Source of the DNA: CAZBBB01 sp964490005
GTDB taxonomy: Bacteria > Planctomycetota > B15-G4
Assembly: GCA_964490005.1 (NCBI GenBank)
Contig: CAZBBB010000025.1
Location: 1-37,756, forward strand
Direction of reading: 5' to 3'
Length of the DNA: 37,756 nucleotides
This document shows positions 24,464 to 32,230 of the stretch, one piece after another. The notes under the pieces were generated by a model. That model did no database searches. It was not told the DNA's origin and was given only the letters and a program-made list of their open reading frames with translations. The translations under genes were made by a program, and so were the position numbers. Position 1 is the stretch's first letter. Each line of letters opens with the position of its first letter.

Positions 24464-25546
24464 TCACTTGGCCTGGCGCAGGCCGTCCATGAAGGCCATG
24501 CGTTCGGGCTGGTCCTTGTAGGTCTCGGCCAGATGGCGCACGTAGTGCGCGATGGCCCACAGGTCGGCTTCGGGCATGGCGCCCTTCCAGGTCGGCATGC
24601 CGGCGCCGCCGATGCCGGCCGCGATGGTCTGGTACACGTCGGCGACGCTGCGGCCCGAGCGCATCACGTGCCAGGTGAAGTCGGGCGAGGGGATCGCGAC
24701 CTTGTAGCCGCGCACCTCGAAGGCCGAATCGGTCTTGAGCTTGCTGTAGCTGAGATCGGCCGGATAGGTCGTGGCCGGATCGACGCCGCGGATCGCGTTG
24801 AGTTCGGCCGCGCCGACGTAGGCCGGATGGCAGCCGTAGCACTGGTTCTTGTGGTAGGCGGCCTTGCCGACCTCGAGCGCCTGCGCGAGCTTGCCTTCCC
24901 AGGGGTCGCTCCCGACCTCGACCGGCGCGCCGATCTCGTTCGTCGGGTCGCGCCAGCCCTCGTCCTCGGCCGAGAGCGACTTGATGTACTGCACGATCTC
25001 GCGCAGGCGCTGCTCGGAGACGGCCCACGGATACATCGGCGTGCCGTCGAGGCCCTCGCGGATGAGCTTGACGAGCGCGTCGTCGCTGGGCAGGTACTGG
25101 CCCGGCACCTTGGTGAACTTGAAGGTGCTCTGGTGGAAGGAGCGCGGCGGGGGGCGCAGGCCCTGCGCCGAGCGGCCGTAGCCGTCGCCGTCGAGTCCGT
25201 GGCAGCTCGCGCAGAACTGCACGAAGTCCTGCCGGCCGCGCGTGAGCACGTCGGCCTCGATCCACTCCCAGTAGATCTCCTCCTCCTCGTCCCATTCGAA
25301 GACGCCGCGCGCGTCGACCCAGTGACCGTCGACCTGGCTGAAGCGACCCGGCTCGGCGGCGGCCGCCGCCTCGACGGCCGCCTCGCCCTGGCTGATGACG
25401 CGCGTGCGCTCGTTGATCACGAGCGGCACGTCGATGGGGGCCTTGCGGTGCGGGTTGTCGGTCTCGTCGCCGGGCGCGGCCGGGAGCGCGGCGAGCGCGC
25501 CGAGCAGGGCCAGCGCCGCGAGCGGACGCGGAGAGCTGTGGAACAT
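24464..25546 (-). CDS. Diheme cytochrome c, first gene of the oxidase operon
   Basis: A 360-residue exported protein with a signal peptide (about 1-22, PLAALALLGALAALPAAPG). Two heme c sites are visible: CASCH near residue 111 and CYGCH near residue 236, with possible distal Met ligands such as GTPMYPW and AGMPTWKG. A long segment (about 30-100) before the first heme has no recognised domain. It probably carries electrons to CtaC. The gene begins the operon; the 169-base region upstream (25547-25715) has an AT-richer patch (CTTAGAAAA around 25644-25652) but no convincing -35/-10 pair. Confidence 0.88.
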   Translation of the reverse strand: MFHSSPRPLAALALLGALAALPAAPGDETDNPHRKAPIDVPLVINERTRVISQGEAAVEAAAAAEPGRFSQVDGHWVDARGVFEWDEEEEIYWEWIEADVLTRGRQDFVQFCASCHGLDGDGYGRSAQGLRPPPRSFHQSTFKFTKVPGQYLPSDDALVKLIREGLDGTPMYPWAVSEQRLREIVQYIKSLSAEDEGWRDPTNEIGAPVEVGSDPWEGKLAQALEVGKAAYHKNQCYGCHPAYVGAAELNAIRGVDPATTYPADLSYSKLKTDSAFEVRGYKVAIPSPDFTWHVMRSGRSVADVYQTIAAGIGGAGMPTWKGAMPEADLWAIAHYVRHLAETYKDQPERMAFMDGLRQAK

Positions 25547-25715
25547 GGAGCGCTTCCGGGAATGGACGGAGGAGAACGCGGTGAGGCCCGAGGGGCCCTC
25601 GTGTGCGCCGCCCGGCGCGCCACGAATACACCCCGCGGGTCAGCTTAGAAAACGCCCGCGCCGCCAGACAAGCCGCAGCCGAGGGCTCGCGCGCCGGCGC
25701 GCGGCCCGCCGCGCC
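25547..25715. other. Intergenic region upstream of the oxidase operon
   Basis: A 169-base stretch between the cytochrome c start and the KamA-type stop. It must hold the oxidase-operon promoter. I see a local AT-richer patch at 25642-25654 and a perfect 16-base palindrome at 25688-25703 that could terminate the KamA transcript, but no T-tract and no clear promoter. Confidence 0.35.
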
Positions 25716-26858
25716 TCAGTGATCTCGCCAGGCCTGCCGCGTGCCGTCGGGCGCGTGCAGGGCCAGGCCGCCCTGCACTCCGGGGCGCGCCCACGGGTAG
25801 TCGAGCGGCACCTTGCCGTGCCCGCCCGGGATGTCGAGCAGGTATTGCGGCAGCAGGTGCCCGGGCACCGTGCCGCGCAGCGCGCGCATCAGCGCCGTGC
25901 CGCGCTCGAGCGGGGCGCGCAGGTGCGAGGTGCCCGGCACGAGGTCGGCCTGGTGCAGCGCGTAGGGGCGCACGCCCGCCTCGAACAGCTCCCAGAGCAG
26001 TTGCCGATGGACCTCGGGGTCGTCGTTGATCCCCGCGAGCAGCACCGCCTGGTTGAGCACGGACAGGCCCGCCGCGCGCAGCCGCGCGAGGCCGGCGCGC
26101 GCCGCCGGCGAGAGTTCGACGGGATGGTTGAAATGCGTGACGAGCGTGACGGGCCGGCCGACCGCGGCCAGGCCGGCGGCCAGCGCCGCGCCGACGCGAT
26201 AGGGGTTGAGCACCGGCAGGCGCGTGTGGATGCGCAGGCTGCGCAGGTGCGGCACGGCGGCGAGGCGCGCGAGCAGCGCCAGCAGCTTCTCGTCGGAGAG
26301 CATGAGCGGGTCGCCGCCGGTGAGGATCACCTCGCGCAGCGCGCGCTCGCGGCCGATCCAGTGCAGGGCGGCCTGCAGCTGCGCCTCGTCGAGCGCATAT
26401 TCGGCCCGGCCCACGAGCCGCTTGCGGAAGCAGTGCCGGCAGTGCACGGCGCACAGCGGCGTGGGGAACAGCAGCGCGCGGTCGGCGTAGCGCCGCGTGA
26501 CTCCCTCCACGGGACGCGTGTGCGGCGCCTCGTCGCCGATCGGGTCCTCGCGCTCGATGGGGAGGACCCGCGTCTCGCGCGGGTCGGGCACGGCCAGCGC
26601 CCAGACGGGGTCGTCCGGGCCGGCACGCTGCGCCAGCGCGAGGTAGTACGGCGTAGCGCGCATGCCGTAGAGCGCGATGGCGGCCTCGATGCCCGGCCGA
26701 TCGAGGCGCGACAGGTCGAAGCGCCCGGGGAACAGCCGCTCGACATCCGCCAGCGAGGTCGCCGCGTGGCGCTGCTGCCAGAGCCAGTCCTCGGGAAAGG
26801 CCGGGGCCGGGGCGGGGGGCGGAGGCGTCGCGACGGGGCCGCTCATGGGGCGCGGCAT
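25716..26858 (-). CDS. KamA-family radical SAM aminomutase (lysine 2,3-aminomutase-like)
   Basis: A 380-residue enzyme. DWLWQQRHAATSLADVERL is the typical N-terminus of lysine 2,3-aminomutases. The cluster motif is CAVHCRHCFRKR (CxxxCxxC), then VILTGGDPLMLSD. YALHQADLVPGTSHLR and LLDIPGGHGKVPLDYP keep the two Asp that bind the lysine side chain in clostridial KAM and the PLP-binding Lys. Length is between KAM (about 416) and EpmB (about 342). It may make beta-lysine or modify elongation factor P, but no efp or epmA is in the window. Start: ATG at 26858 or 26846; no strong ribosome site. It lies 13 bases after the small RHH gene. Confidence 0.85.
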   Translation of the reverse strand: MPRPMSGPVATPPPPAPAPAFPEDWLWQQRHAATSLADVERLFPGRFDLSRLDRPGIEAAIALYGMRATPYYLALAQRAGPDDPVWALAVPDPRETRVLPIEREDPIGDEAPHTRPVEGVTRRYADRALLFPTPLCAVHCRHCFRKRLVGRAEYALDEAQLQAALHWIGRERALREVILTGGDPLMLSDEKLLALLARLAAVPHLRSLRIHTRLPVLNPYRVGAALAAGLAAVGRPVTLVTHFNHPVELSPAARAGLARLRAAGLSVLNQAVLLAGINDDPEVHRQLLWELFEAGVRPYALHQADLVPGTSHLRAPLERGTALMRALRGTVPGHLLPQYLLDIPGGHGKVPLDYPWARPGVQGGLALHAPDGTRQAWRDH

Positions 26859-26871
26859 CGTAGCGCGCCCG

Positions 26872-27084
26872 TCAGTCGTCCCCGCCCGCCCCGCCGCCCC
26901 CCGCGCCGCCGCGCCGGCGCGCGACGGCCTGCCGCAGCAGGTACTCGATGTGCGCGTTCAGGCTGCGGAACTCGGCCGCCGACCACGCCCGCAGCTCCTC
27001 CATGAGTTCGGGAGAGACGCGCAGCAGGAAGGCCTTGCGACCGCCGCGCTCCTCGCCGCCCGGGTTCGGGTCGTCGGCCGGCAC
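26872..27084 (-). CDS. Arc-like ribbon-helix-helix DNA-binding protein
   Basis: A 70-residue protein. Residues 17-57 (KAFLLRVSPELMEELRAWS...SLNAHIEYLLRQAVARRR) match an Arc/CopG-type ribbon-helix-helix fold: one beta strand for DNA contact and two helices. The tail is a Gly/Ala-rich extension. Such small proteins often follow SPFH genes in other bacteria, as recalled; their function there is unclear. Arc-like dimers bind half sites spaced about one helical turn apart, which makes this protein a candidate for the phased operator upstream of the operon. Gaps are 7 bases to the SPFH stop and 13 to the KamA-type gene. Confidence 0.8.
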   Translation of the reverse strand: MPADDPNPGGEERGGRKAFLLRVSPELMEELRAWSAAEFRSLNAHIEYLLRQAVARRRGGAGGGGAGGDD

Positions 27085-27091
27085 GCCGCGC

Positions 27092-27988
27092 TCAGCTGTA
27101 GAGCGAGCCGGTGTTGAGCACCGGCTGCGGCGCGCTGTGGCTGCACAACACCACGAGCAGGTTGCCCACGAGCGTGGCCCGCCGCTCGTCGTCGAGCTGC
27201 AGGATGCGCTTGCTCGACAGCTCGGCCAACGCGTGCTCGACCATGCCCACGGCGCCCTCGACGATCTTGGCGCGGGCCGCGATCACGGCGGTGGCCTGCT
27301 GGCGCTGCAGCATGGCCGAGGCGATCTCCTGCGCGTAGGCCAGGTGGCTGATGCGGGCCTCGATGACCTCCACGCCGGCGCGCTGCAGGCGGTGCTGCAG
27401 CATGTCCTTGAGTTCGACCGAGATCTCCTCGGCGTTGCCGCGCAGGTGCAGCTCGTTCCCGTCGGACTGGCCTTCGTCGTAGGGGTGGCTGCTGGCGAGC
27501 TGGCGCACGGCCGTCTCGACCTGCACGTTGACGAAATCCTCGTAGTCGTCGACGTCGAAGGAGGCCTGGGCGGTGTCGGCGACGCGCCACACGATCACCG
27601 CGCCGATCTCGATCGGGTTGCCGACCAGGTCGTTCACCTTGATCTTGTCGCTGGCGACGTTGTGCGCCTTGACCGAGACCTTGTGGCGCGCGGTGAAGGG
27701 GTTGGTCCAGTAGAAGCCCTCGTCGCGCACGGTGCCGCGATAGCGGCCGAAGAGCACGAGCACGCGCGCGACGTTGGGCGGCACGATGAAGTAGCCGATC
27801 GAGAGCACGAGCAGCGTGAGCCCGCTGAGGATCGCGAACAGCACGTAGGGCGCGTCCTGCGCGACGCCGCGCGGCAGCCACACGCCGAGCGCGATCACGA
27901 ACGCGATCCAGGCGAGCTGCCCCATGAAGAACAGCCCGGCCCGCTTGGGGCGGAAGGGGGTTTCGGTCGAGACGGCACGGTCGGACAT
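27092..27988 (-). CDS. SPFH/band 7 domain membrane protein
   Basis: A 298-residue protein. Two hydrophobic helices near the N-terminus (LFFMGQLAWIAFVIALGVWL and APYVLFAILSGLTLLVLSIGY) precede the SPFH domain (about 65-230): ARVLVLFGRYRGTVRDEGFYW, NDLVGNPIEIGAVIVWRVAD, VNVQVETAVRQLA and ELKDMLQHRLQRAGVEVIEARI. A helix rich in Ala/Gln follows (EIASAMLQRQQATAVIAARAK), as in stomatin-like proteins that form membrane oligomers. ATG at 27988 is chosen because GGAG sits 8 bases upstream and longer reading (to 28045) would run through the promoter. First gene of the SPFH-RHH-KamA row. Confidence 0.9.
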   Translation of the reverse strand: MSDRAVSTETPFRPKRAGLFFMGQLAWIAFVIALGVWLPRGVAQDAPYVLFAILSGLTLLVLSIGYFIVPPNVARVLVLFGRYRGTVRDEGFYWTNPFTARHKVSVKAHNVASDKIKVNDLVGNPIEIGAVIVWRVADTAQASFDVDDYEDFVNVQVETAVRQLASSHPYDEGQSDGNELHLRGNAEEISVELKDMLQHRLQRAGVEVIEARISHLAYAQEIASAMLQRQQATAVIAARAKIVEGAVGMVEHALAELSSKRILQLDDERRATLVGNLLVVLCSHSAPQPVLNTGSLYS

Positions 27989-28006
27989 GGAAGGCTCCAG
28001 AACGGT

Positions 28007-28038
28007 GGGATATCGAAGTGATATCACATCGATATCCC
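28007..28038. promoter_or_regulatory. Phased triple GATATC operator
   Basis: Three GATATC boxes begin at 28009, 28020 and 28031, exactly 11 bp apart. The outer ones form an inverted repeat (GGGATATCGA at 28007-28016, TCGATATCCC at 28029-28038), and the middle is the perfect palindrome GTGATATCAC (28018-28027). The element is an AT-rich island in very GC-rich DNA, overlapping the predicted promoter of the SPFH gene, so a repressor site is likely. The RHH protein encoded two genes down or an unlinked regulator may bind it. Confidence 0.75.
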
Positions 28039-28045
28039 GTGTCAA
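28018..28045 (-). promoter_or_regulatory. Sigma70-like promoter of the SPFH operon
   Basis: On the minus strand, a perfect -35 TTGACA at 28040-28045 is followed by 16 bases and a -10-like TATCAC at 28018-28023. Transcription would start near 28011, leaving about 23 bases of leader before the ATG at 27988. The spacer and -10 are covered by the GATATC palindromes. Confidence 0.65.
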
Positions 28046-28063
28046 GGGGCTGGAGCCGGCCCC
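28046..28063 (-). terminator. Weak hairpin after the large lipoprotein gene
   Basis: GGGGC at 28046-28050 pairs with GCCCC at 28059-28063 around an 8-base loop, right after the lipoprotein stop (28067-28069) and just before the TTGACA of the next promoter. There is no T-tract; insulation of the two units is only a suggestion. Confidence 0.3.
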
Positions 28064-28066
28064 GGT

Positions 28067-30748
28067 TCAGGGCAGCGAAAGGGGCTCTCCGATGGCCAGA
28101 ACGGCATCCGTTTCCGATTCCAGGGCCAGCGGCTGAACGACCAGCGGGCCGGCCGGGAGGCGCTCCCGCGGCACGGTGGCGCGGCCTTCGGCATCGAGCT
28201 GCACGACGGGGGCGCCGGCCAGGCCGCCGGGCAGGGCGCCGAGGTCGAGCGCGAGCATGCGTGCATCGAAGGCCGAGACCGGGCCGGCGATGGCGTCGAC
28301 CTGCGTGGGCAGCGCGACGCGTCCGCCCGGAGCGCCGACGACGCTGAGGAACTCGCCCCCGACCGACACGGCCGGCGCGCGCGGCGGCGTCGTCCGCTCG
28401 AGTTCGGGCAGCAGGCGCATCCACGCGAAGACGTAGCCGAGCCCGGCGGCGCTCTTCGACGTCAGCCCCATGACGTATTTCTCGGGTAGTCCGTACTGCC
28501 GCGCGATGGCCTCGTCGAGACCGTGCAGGTAGCCGTGCGGGCGGCGCAGGCTCGCCTCGGTGACGTCGCGAATGAGCGACAGGCGCGCGAGGATCTCGGG
28601 CCGCGCCCAGGCCGGCGCGATCTGCCAGGCGGCGGTCTGCGCGTCGATGGCGGAGGTCGGCGGCCCGCCGAAGGTGTCGCCGACGTCGCCGTGCCAGTAC
28701 TCGGGAGGCTGCTCGCGGCAATCGCCCTGGTAGGTGCCGCGGTAGCAGATGCAGACCATCTCCCAGTTCTTGAAGAAGCTCTCGGTGAACTGCGCGTTGG
28801 TGAGCTGGCGGCCCTGCAGGTCGTTGCGCGCCAGCTCGAGGATCGCGTCGCGATACAGCGCCAGCCCCGAGGAGATCGGGTTGATCTCGCCCGGCAGGCG
28901 GTACAGGCGCACCGGGCCGTCGAAGGCGCGCGGGCTGTCGCCGGCGCAGGCGGTGCCGAGCCGCGCACCCTGGACCCACAGCGTGTCGCCCGCCGAGGTG
29001 GCCTCCCGCGACAGGCGGTGGTCCGTGGCCTGCTGCACCAGCGCGAGCGCGTCGGCCGCCTGTCCGCCCGAGTGTTCGAGCAGCGCGAGCAGGTCCTCGC
29101 ACAGGTAGCCGTAGTGGTCGTCGGTGTCGTTCTCGAGGTCGTAGCGCGTGGCGTCCCAGTCGCGATGGAACCTGCCGATCGCGCGGTGCAGCACCTCGAG
29201 ATCGGCGGGGCGCGGCGCGACCTCGTGCACGCGCATGAGCGCACGCGGCGAGCGCATGAGTTCGTACCAGAACGTGCGCCCGGTCAGGATCGCCCAGCTC
29301 GTGTAGAAGCGCCGGTCGGTCTCGACCTCGCCGGCCGGCGTGAGCCGGTCGGGCAGGTGCCCGAACCAGTTGCTCAGGTCGCCCTCGATGCGCCGCGTGG
29401 CGGCGTTCCAGACGGGCACGGGGGGCGCCTTGTCGGGCGGCAGGTCGTGCTGCCGGTGCAGGCGCACGAGCGCGTCGGCCACGCCGCGCGCCTTCTGCAG
29501 GCACTGCTCGCGCAGCGCCGCGTCGTCGAGCAGCTCGCGCGCGTCGAGCAGGAAGTCGACGAAGGCCTGCACCGTGACGGCCGTGTCCGAGGGCGTGCCG
29601 TCGCGCGCCTCGACCATGCGCGGCAGTCCCGTCGTCGGGTCGAAGTGCCGCCGCAGCAGCGTGGAGGTGATCACGCGCAGGGCGGGTTGCCAGCGATCGA
29701 CCTCGTCGTCGAGCCCGCGGCGACGGGCCTCGGCCATCCAGCGCAGCAGCAGCGTGTGGATGGAGTGGAAGGACGCCAGCTTCTCGGGACCGCCCGGCGT
29801 GCCGGTCTCGACGTCGAGCGTGTACGAGCGCACGTAGCCCGTGGCCGGATCGACGAGTCCCAGCCCGCCGCGCGACGGCGGCAGCAGCCACTCGTCGAGC
29901 GTCCAGCGCACGAGCGCCTCGACCCACAGCGCCAGCTCGTGTTCGCCGACCGCGGGCCAGGCGACGGCCGCGCTGATCTCGTCGATGTCGCACAGGCCCT
30001 TGGGCGCGCCGCCGGCCGCCAGGCGCAGCTGCAGGCGCGGCACGGGCCGGTCGCCGTGCTCGGCCGCGAACACCTCCCCGAGATCGACGGCCAGCTGCCA
30101 CCAGTCGTCGGCCGGGCCGGCGCGCACGGCGAGCGTCGGCACGGGCGCGCCGGCCGCGTCGAGGATCGACACGCCCGTCTCGGAGGTGGCGAGGCGCAGC
30201 AGGGTCGTGCGTCCCGGGCCGTCCTCGAGCGTCAGCTGCAGCTCGCCGCCGCGGTAGGTGCGCAGCGCCAGCGTGAGGCGCAGTTCGTCCGTCCAGCGCG
30301 GGTCGGCGACGATCTTCTGGACGACCGGCTCGCAGGCGTGCGAGAGGCGCAGCAGGCGCTCGCCGCGGAAGGGCCGGTCGTCGACGACGTACGACCAGGC
30401 CTCGCCTTCGACCGGCGAGAACGCGCCCAGCCAGTAGGCGCCGTGCTTGGGCGGGTCGGTCGTGCCGTCGGCCACGAGTTCGAAACCGGGATTGAGCAGC
30501 GCGTTCACGACGAGCCGCTCGACGGGGGCGGGCGCGGCCGTCGTCTCGGCGCCGGTCTCGGCGCCGGGCGCCGCGTCTTCCGGCGCGGGGCCGCGCTCTG
30601 CGCCGCAGCCGGCGAACGCCAGCAGCGCGAGCAGCGCCGCGCGGCGCGCGTGCCGCGATGGCGCGCCGCGACCCGCGCGCCTAGAATCCGCTCCCGTGAA
30701 GGAATACCTGCAGCTCGTCCGGCATGTCCTCGACCACGGCGTGCGCAA
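28067..30748 (-). CDS. Large lipoprotein of unknown function, start unresolved
   Basis: About 890 residues. RHARRAALLALLAFAGCG is a clear lipoprotein signal with lipobox AGC, but no ATG, GTG or TTG lies in frame close before it. The nearest in-frame starts are TTG 30748, GTG 30760 and ATG 30775, all inside the divergent thyA coding region and giving an n-region of over 30 residues. Residues 80-290 form a carbohydrate-binding-like beta part (LNPGFELVADGTTDPPKHG). The remainder is helical with repeats like FHSIHTLLLRWMAEA and AVTVQAFVDFLLDARELL, resembling an alpha/alpha toroid of polysaccharide-active enzymes, but I cannot assign a family or catalytic residues. Confidence 0.7.
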   Translation of the reverse strand: MRTPWSRTCRTSCRYSFTGADSRRAGRGAPSRHARRAALLALLAFAGCGAERGPAPEDAAPGAETGAETTAAPAPVERLVVNALLNPGFELVADGTTDPPKHGAYWLGAFSPVEGEAWSYVVDDRPFRGERLLRLSHACEPVVQKIVADPRWTDELRLTLALRTYRGGELQLTLEDGPGRTTLLRLATSETGVSILDAAGAPVPTLAVRAGPADDWWQLAVDLGEVFAAEHGDRPVPRLQLRLAAGGAPKGLCDIDEISAAVAWPAVGEHELALWVEALVRWTLDEWLLPPSRGGLGLVDPATGYVRSYTLDVETGTPGGPEKLASFHSIHTLLLRWMAEARRRGLDDEVDRWQPALRVITSTLLRRHFDPTTGLPRMVEARDGTPSDTAVTVQAFVDFLLDARELLDDAALREQCLQKARGVADALVRLHRQHDLPPDKAPPVPVWNAATRRIEGDLSNWFGHLPDRLTPAGEVETDRRFYTSWAILTGRTFWYELMRSPRALMRVHEVAPRPADLEVLHRAIGRFHRDWDATRYDLENDTDDHYGYLCEDLLALLEHSGGQAADALALVQQATDHRLSREATSAGDTLWVQGARLGTACAGDSPRAFDGPVRLYRLPGEINPISSGLALYRDAILELARNDLQGRQLTNAQFTESFFKNWEMVCICYRGTYQGDCREQPPEYWHGDVGDTFGGPPTSAIDAQTAAWQIAPAWARPEILARLSLIRDVTEASLRRPHGYLHGLDEAIARQYGLPEKYVMGLTSKSAAGLGYVFAWMRLLPELERTTPPRAPAVSVGGEFLSVVGAPGGRVALPTQVDAIAGPVSAFDARMLALDLGALPGGLAGAPVVQLDAEGRATVPRERLPAGPLVVQPLALESETDAVLAIGEPLSLP
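30682..30687 (+). promoter_or_regulatory. -10 element for a leaderless thyA transcript
   Basis: TAGAAT at 30682-30687 ends 8 bases before the thyA GTG at 30696, where a transcript would start almost at the start codon. No ribosome site is found in between. The -35 region is GC-rich and unrecognisable. Confidence 0.5.
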
Positions 30749-31535
30749 GCCCTCACGCACGGGCGTCGACACCATCTCGTGCTTCGCGGCGCACTACCAG
30801 GTCGACCTGGCGGCCGGCTTCCCGCTGCTCACGACGAAGAAGATGCACTGGGGCTCCATCCTGCGCGAGTTGCTCTGGTATCTGTCGGGCGAGGATCACA
30901 TCCGCAACCTGCGCAAGCACACCAAGATCTGGGACGCCTGGGCCGACGAGGACGGCGTGCTCGACACGGCCTACGGATACTACTGGCGCCGCTTTCCCTC
31001 CGCCACGCGCGACGAGGCGGGGCAGTGGAACGTGCGCGAGGTCGACCAGATCGCCAACGTGCTGCACCTGCTGCGCACCGATCCGAGCAGCCGACGCATG
31101 GTCGTCTCGGCCTGGGAGCCGGGCAATGCGGCCGACAGCCGGCTGCCGCCCTGCCACTACACTTTCGCCTTCCAGGTGCTCGACGGGCGGCTCAACTGCC
31201 ACCTCAACCAGCGCAGCGGCGACATCGCGCTGGGCATCCCCTTCAACCTGGCGGCCTACGCGACGCTCACGCAGATGCTGGCGCAGGAGGTGGGCCTGCA
31301 GCTGGGGGTCTTCGGTCACACGATCATCGACGCCCACATCTACACGGCCGCCGCCGACGGCAGCATGTCCGACTACGACCACGTGCCGGGGCTGCTCGAG
31401 CAGTTGGAGCGGCCGCCGCTGGCGCTGCCGAAGCTGATCATCGCGAAGAAGCCCTTCGAGGAGCTGGGCTTCGACGACTTCGAACTGCGCGACTACGTCT
31501 GCCACGACCCGATCCGCTTCAAGGTGGCGGTGTGA
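30696..31535 (+). CDS. thyA: Thymidylate synthase
   Basis: A 279-residue enzyme that methylates dUMP to dTMP using methylenetetrahydrofolate. It begins VKEYLQLVRHVLDHGVRK from GTG at 30696, the usual ThyA N-terminus. FPLLTTKKMHWGSILRELLWYLSG, LPPCHYTFAFQV with the catalytic Cys153, QRSGDIALGIPFNLAAYATL and DAHIYTAAADG are the family signatures. The dihydrofolate produced is recycled by the folA product encoded 49 bases downstream, so the two form a functional pair and probably an operon. The frame is open well upstream of 30696 but overlaps the divergent lipoprotein gene. Confidence 0.95.
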   Translation: MKEYLQLVRHVLDHGVRKPSRTGVDTISCFAAHYQVDLAAGFPLLTTKKMHWGSILRELLWYLSGEDHIRNLRKHTKIWDAWADEDGVLDTAYGYYWRRFPSATRDEAGQWNVREVDQIANVLHLLRTDPSSRRMVVSAWEPGNAADSRLPPCHYTFAFQVLDGRLNCHLNQRSGDIALGIPFNLAAYATLTQMLAQEVGLQLGVFGHTIIDAHIYTAAADGSMSDYDHVPGLLEQLERPPLALPKLIIAKKPFEELGFDDFELRDYVCHDPIRFKVAV

Positions 31536-31584
31536 GGCTTCGCGGCGCGCGGCGAGGGGCGCGCCGCGCGGCGGCCGGGGCGCG

Positions 31585-32160
31585 ATGAGCGGCCTGGCCG
31601 CGATCGTCGCCATGACGCGCAGCGGCCTGATGGGCCGCGGCCTCGATCTGCCCTGGCGCTGGCCCGAGGACCTGCGGCACTTCAAGCGCACGACCAAGGG
31701 GCACGTCGTGATCATGGGGCGGCGCACCTTCGACAGCCTCGCCGGGCAGTTCGGCGGGCCGCTCAAGCAGCGCCTCAACCTCGTCGTGTCGCGCCGCGCC
31801 GGCGGCGAGGGCGTCGAGCGCGCGGGGGCGCTGTGGTTCTCCTCGCTCGCGACCGCCCTGGCCTGCGCGCGCGAGCAGGCGGGCCGCGCGGCGCTGGGCG
31901 AGGCGCCGGAGGGCGGCTGGCCGGCGCAGGCCTTCCTGCTGGGGGGCGCCGAACTCTTCGCCGAAGCCTGGCGCTCCCCGCAGACGAGCCCCGAGCGCCT
32001 CGTCGTCACGTGGGTGCCGGAGGTGCCGGAGCAGCCGGGCGACACGTACTTTCCGCACCGGCCGCCCGAGCCTTGGATCGAGGCGCGCTACCGGGCGGCG
32101 GCGCGTTGGCGGGCCGAGGAGGCGCCGCTGGAGTTCGTGGACTACCGCGCCCGGCCCTGA
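31585..32160 (+). CDS. folA: Dihydrofolate reductase
   Basis: A 191-residue enzyme that reduces dihydrofolate to tetrahydrofolate with NADPH. The N-terminus SGLAAIVAMTRSGLMGRG is followed by LDLPWRWPEDLRHFKRTTKG, the folate-binding segment with the conserved acidic residue in PEDLRHFK, then HVVIMGRRTFDSL and a nucleotide-binding loop FLLGGAELFAEA. It has an insertion-rich middle (about 75-115) and is slightly longer than typical (160-180). The usual N-x-I-G before the folate loop is S-G-L-M-G here. It lies 49 bases after thyA. Confidence 0.93.
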   Translation: MSGLAAIVAMTRSGLMGRGLDLPWRWPEDLRHFKRTTKGHVVIMGRRTFDSLAGQFGGPLKQRLNLVVSRRAGGEGVERAGALWFSSLATALACAREQAGRAALGEAPEGGWPAQAFLLGGAELFAEAWRSPQTSPERLVVTWVPEVPEQPGDTYFPHRPPEPWIEARYRAAARWRAEEAPLEFVDYRARP

Positions 32161-32230
32161 GAGTTCCAATCGCCCGGGGCGTGTGCTTGCATGGAGGCGG
32201 AGTCCCCGTTTCCCTCAGGAGCTGATCTCG

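Noticed and set aside
25688..25703. A perfect 16-bp GC palindrome considered as a regulator site
   Set aside because: It consists of alternating G and C only, common by chance in this base composition; kept only as a possible weak terminator.
25716..26858. Calling the radical SAM aminomutase EpmB (elongation factor P lysylation)
   Set aside because: Its length, KAM-like N-terminus and the GGHGK PLP site fit the KamA branch better, and no efp or epmA gene is present in the window.
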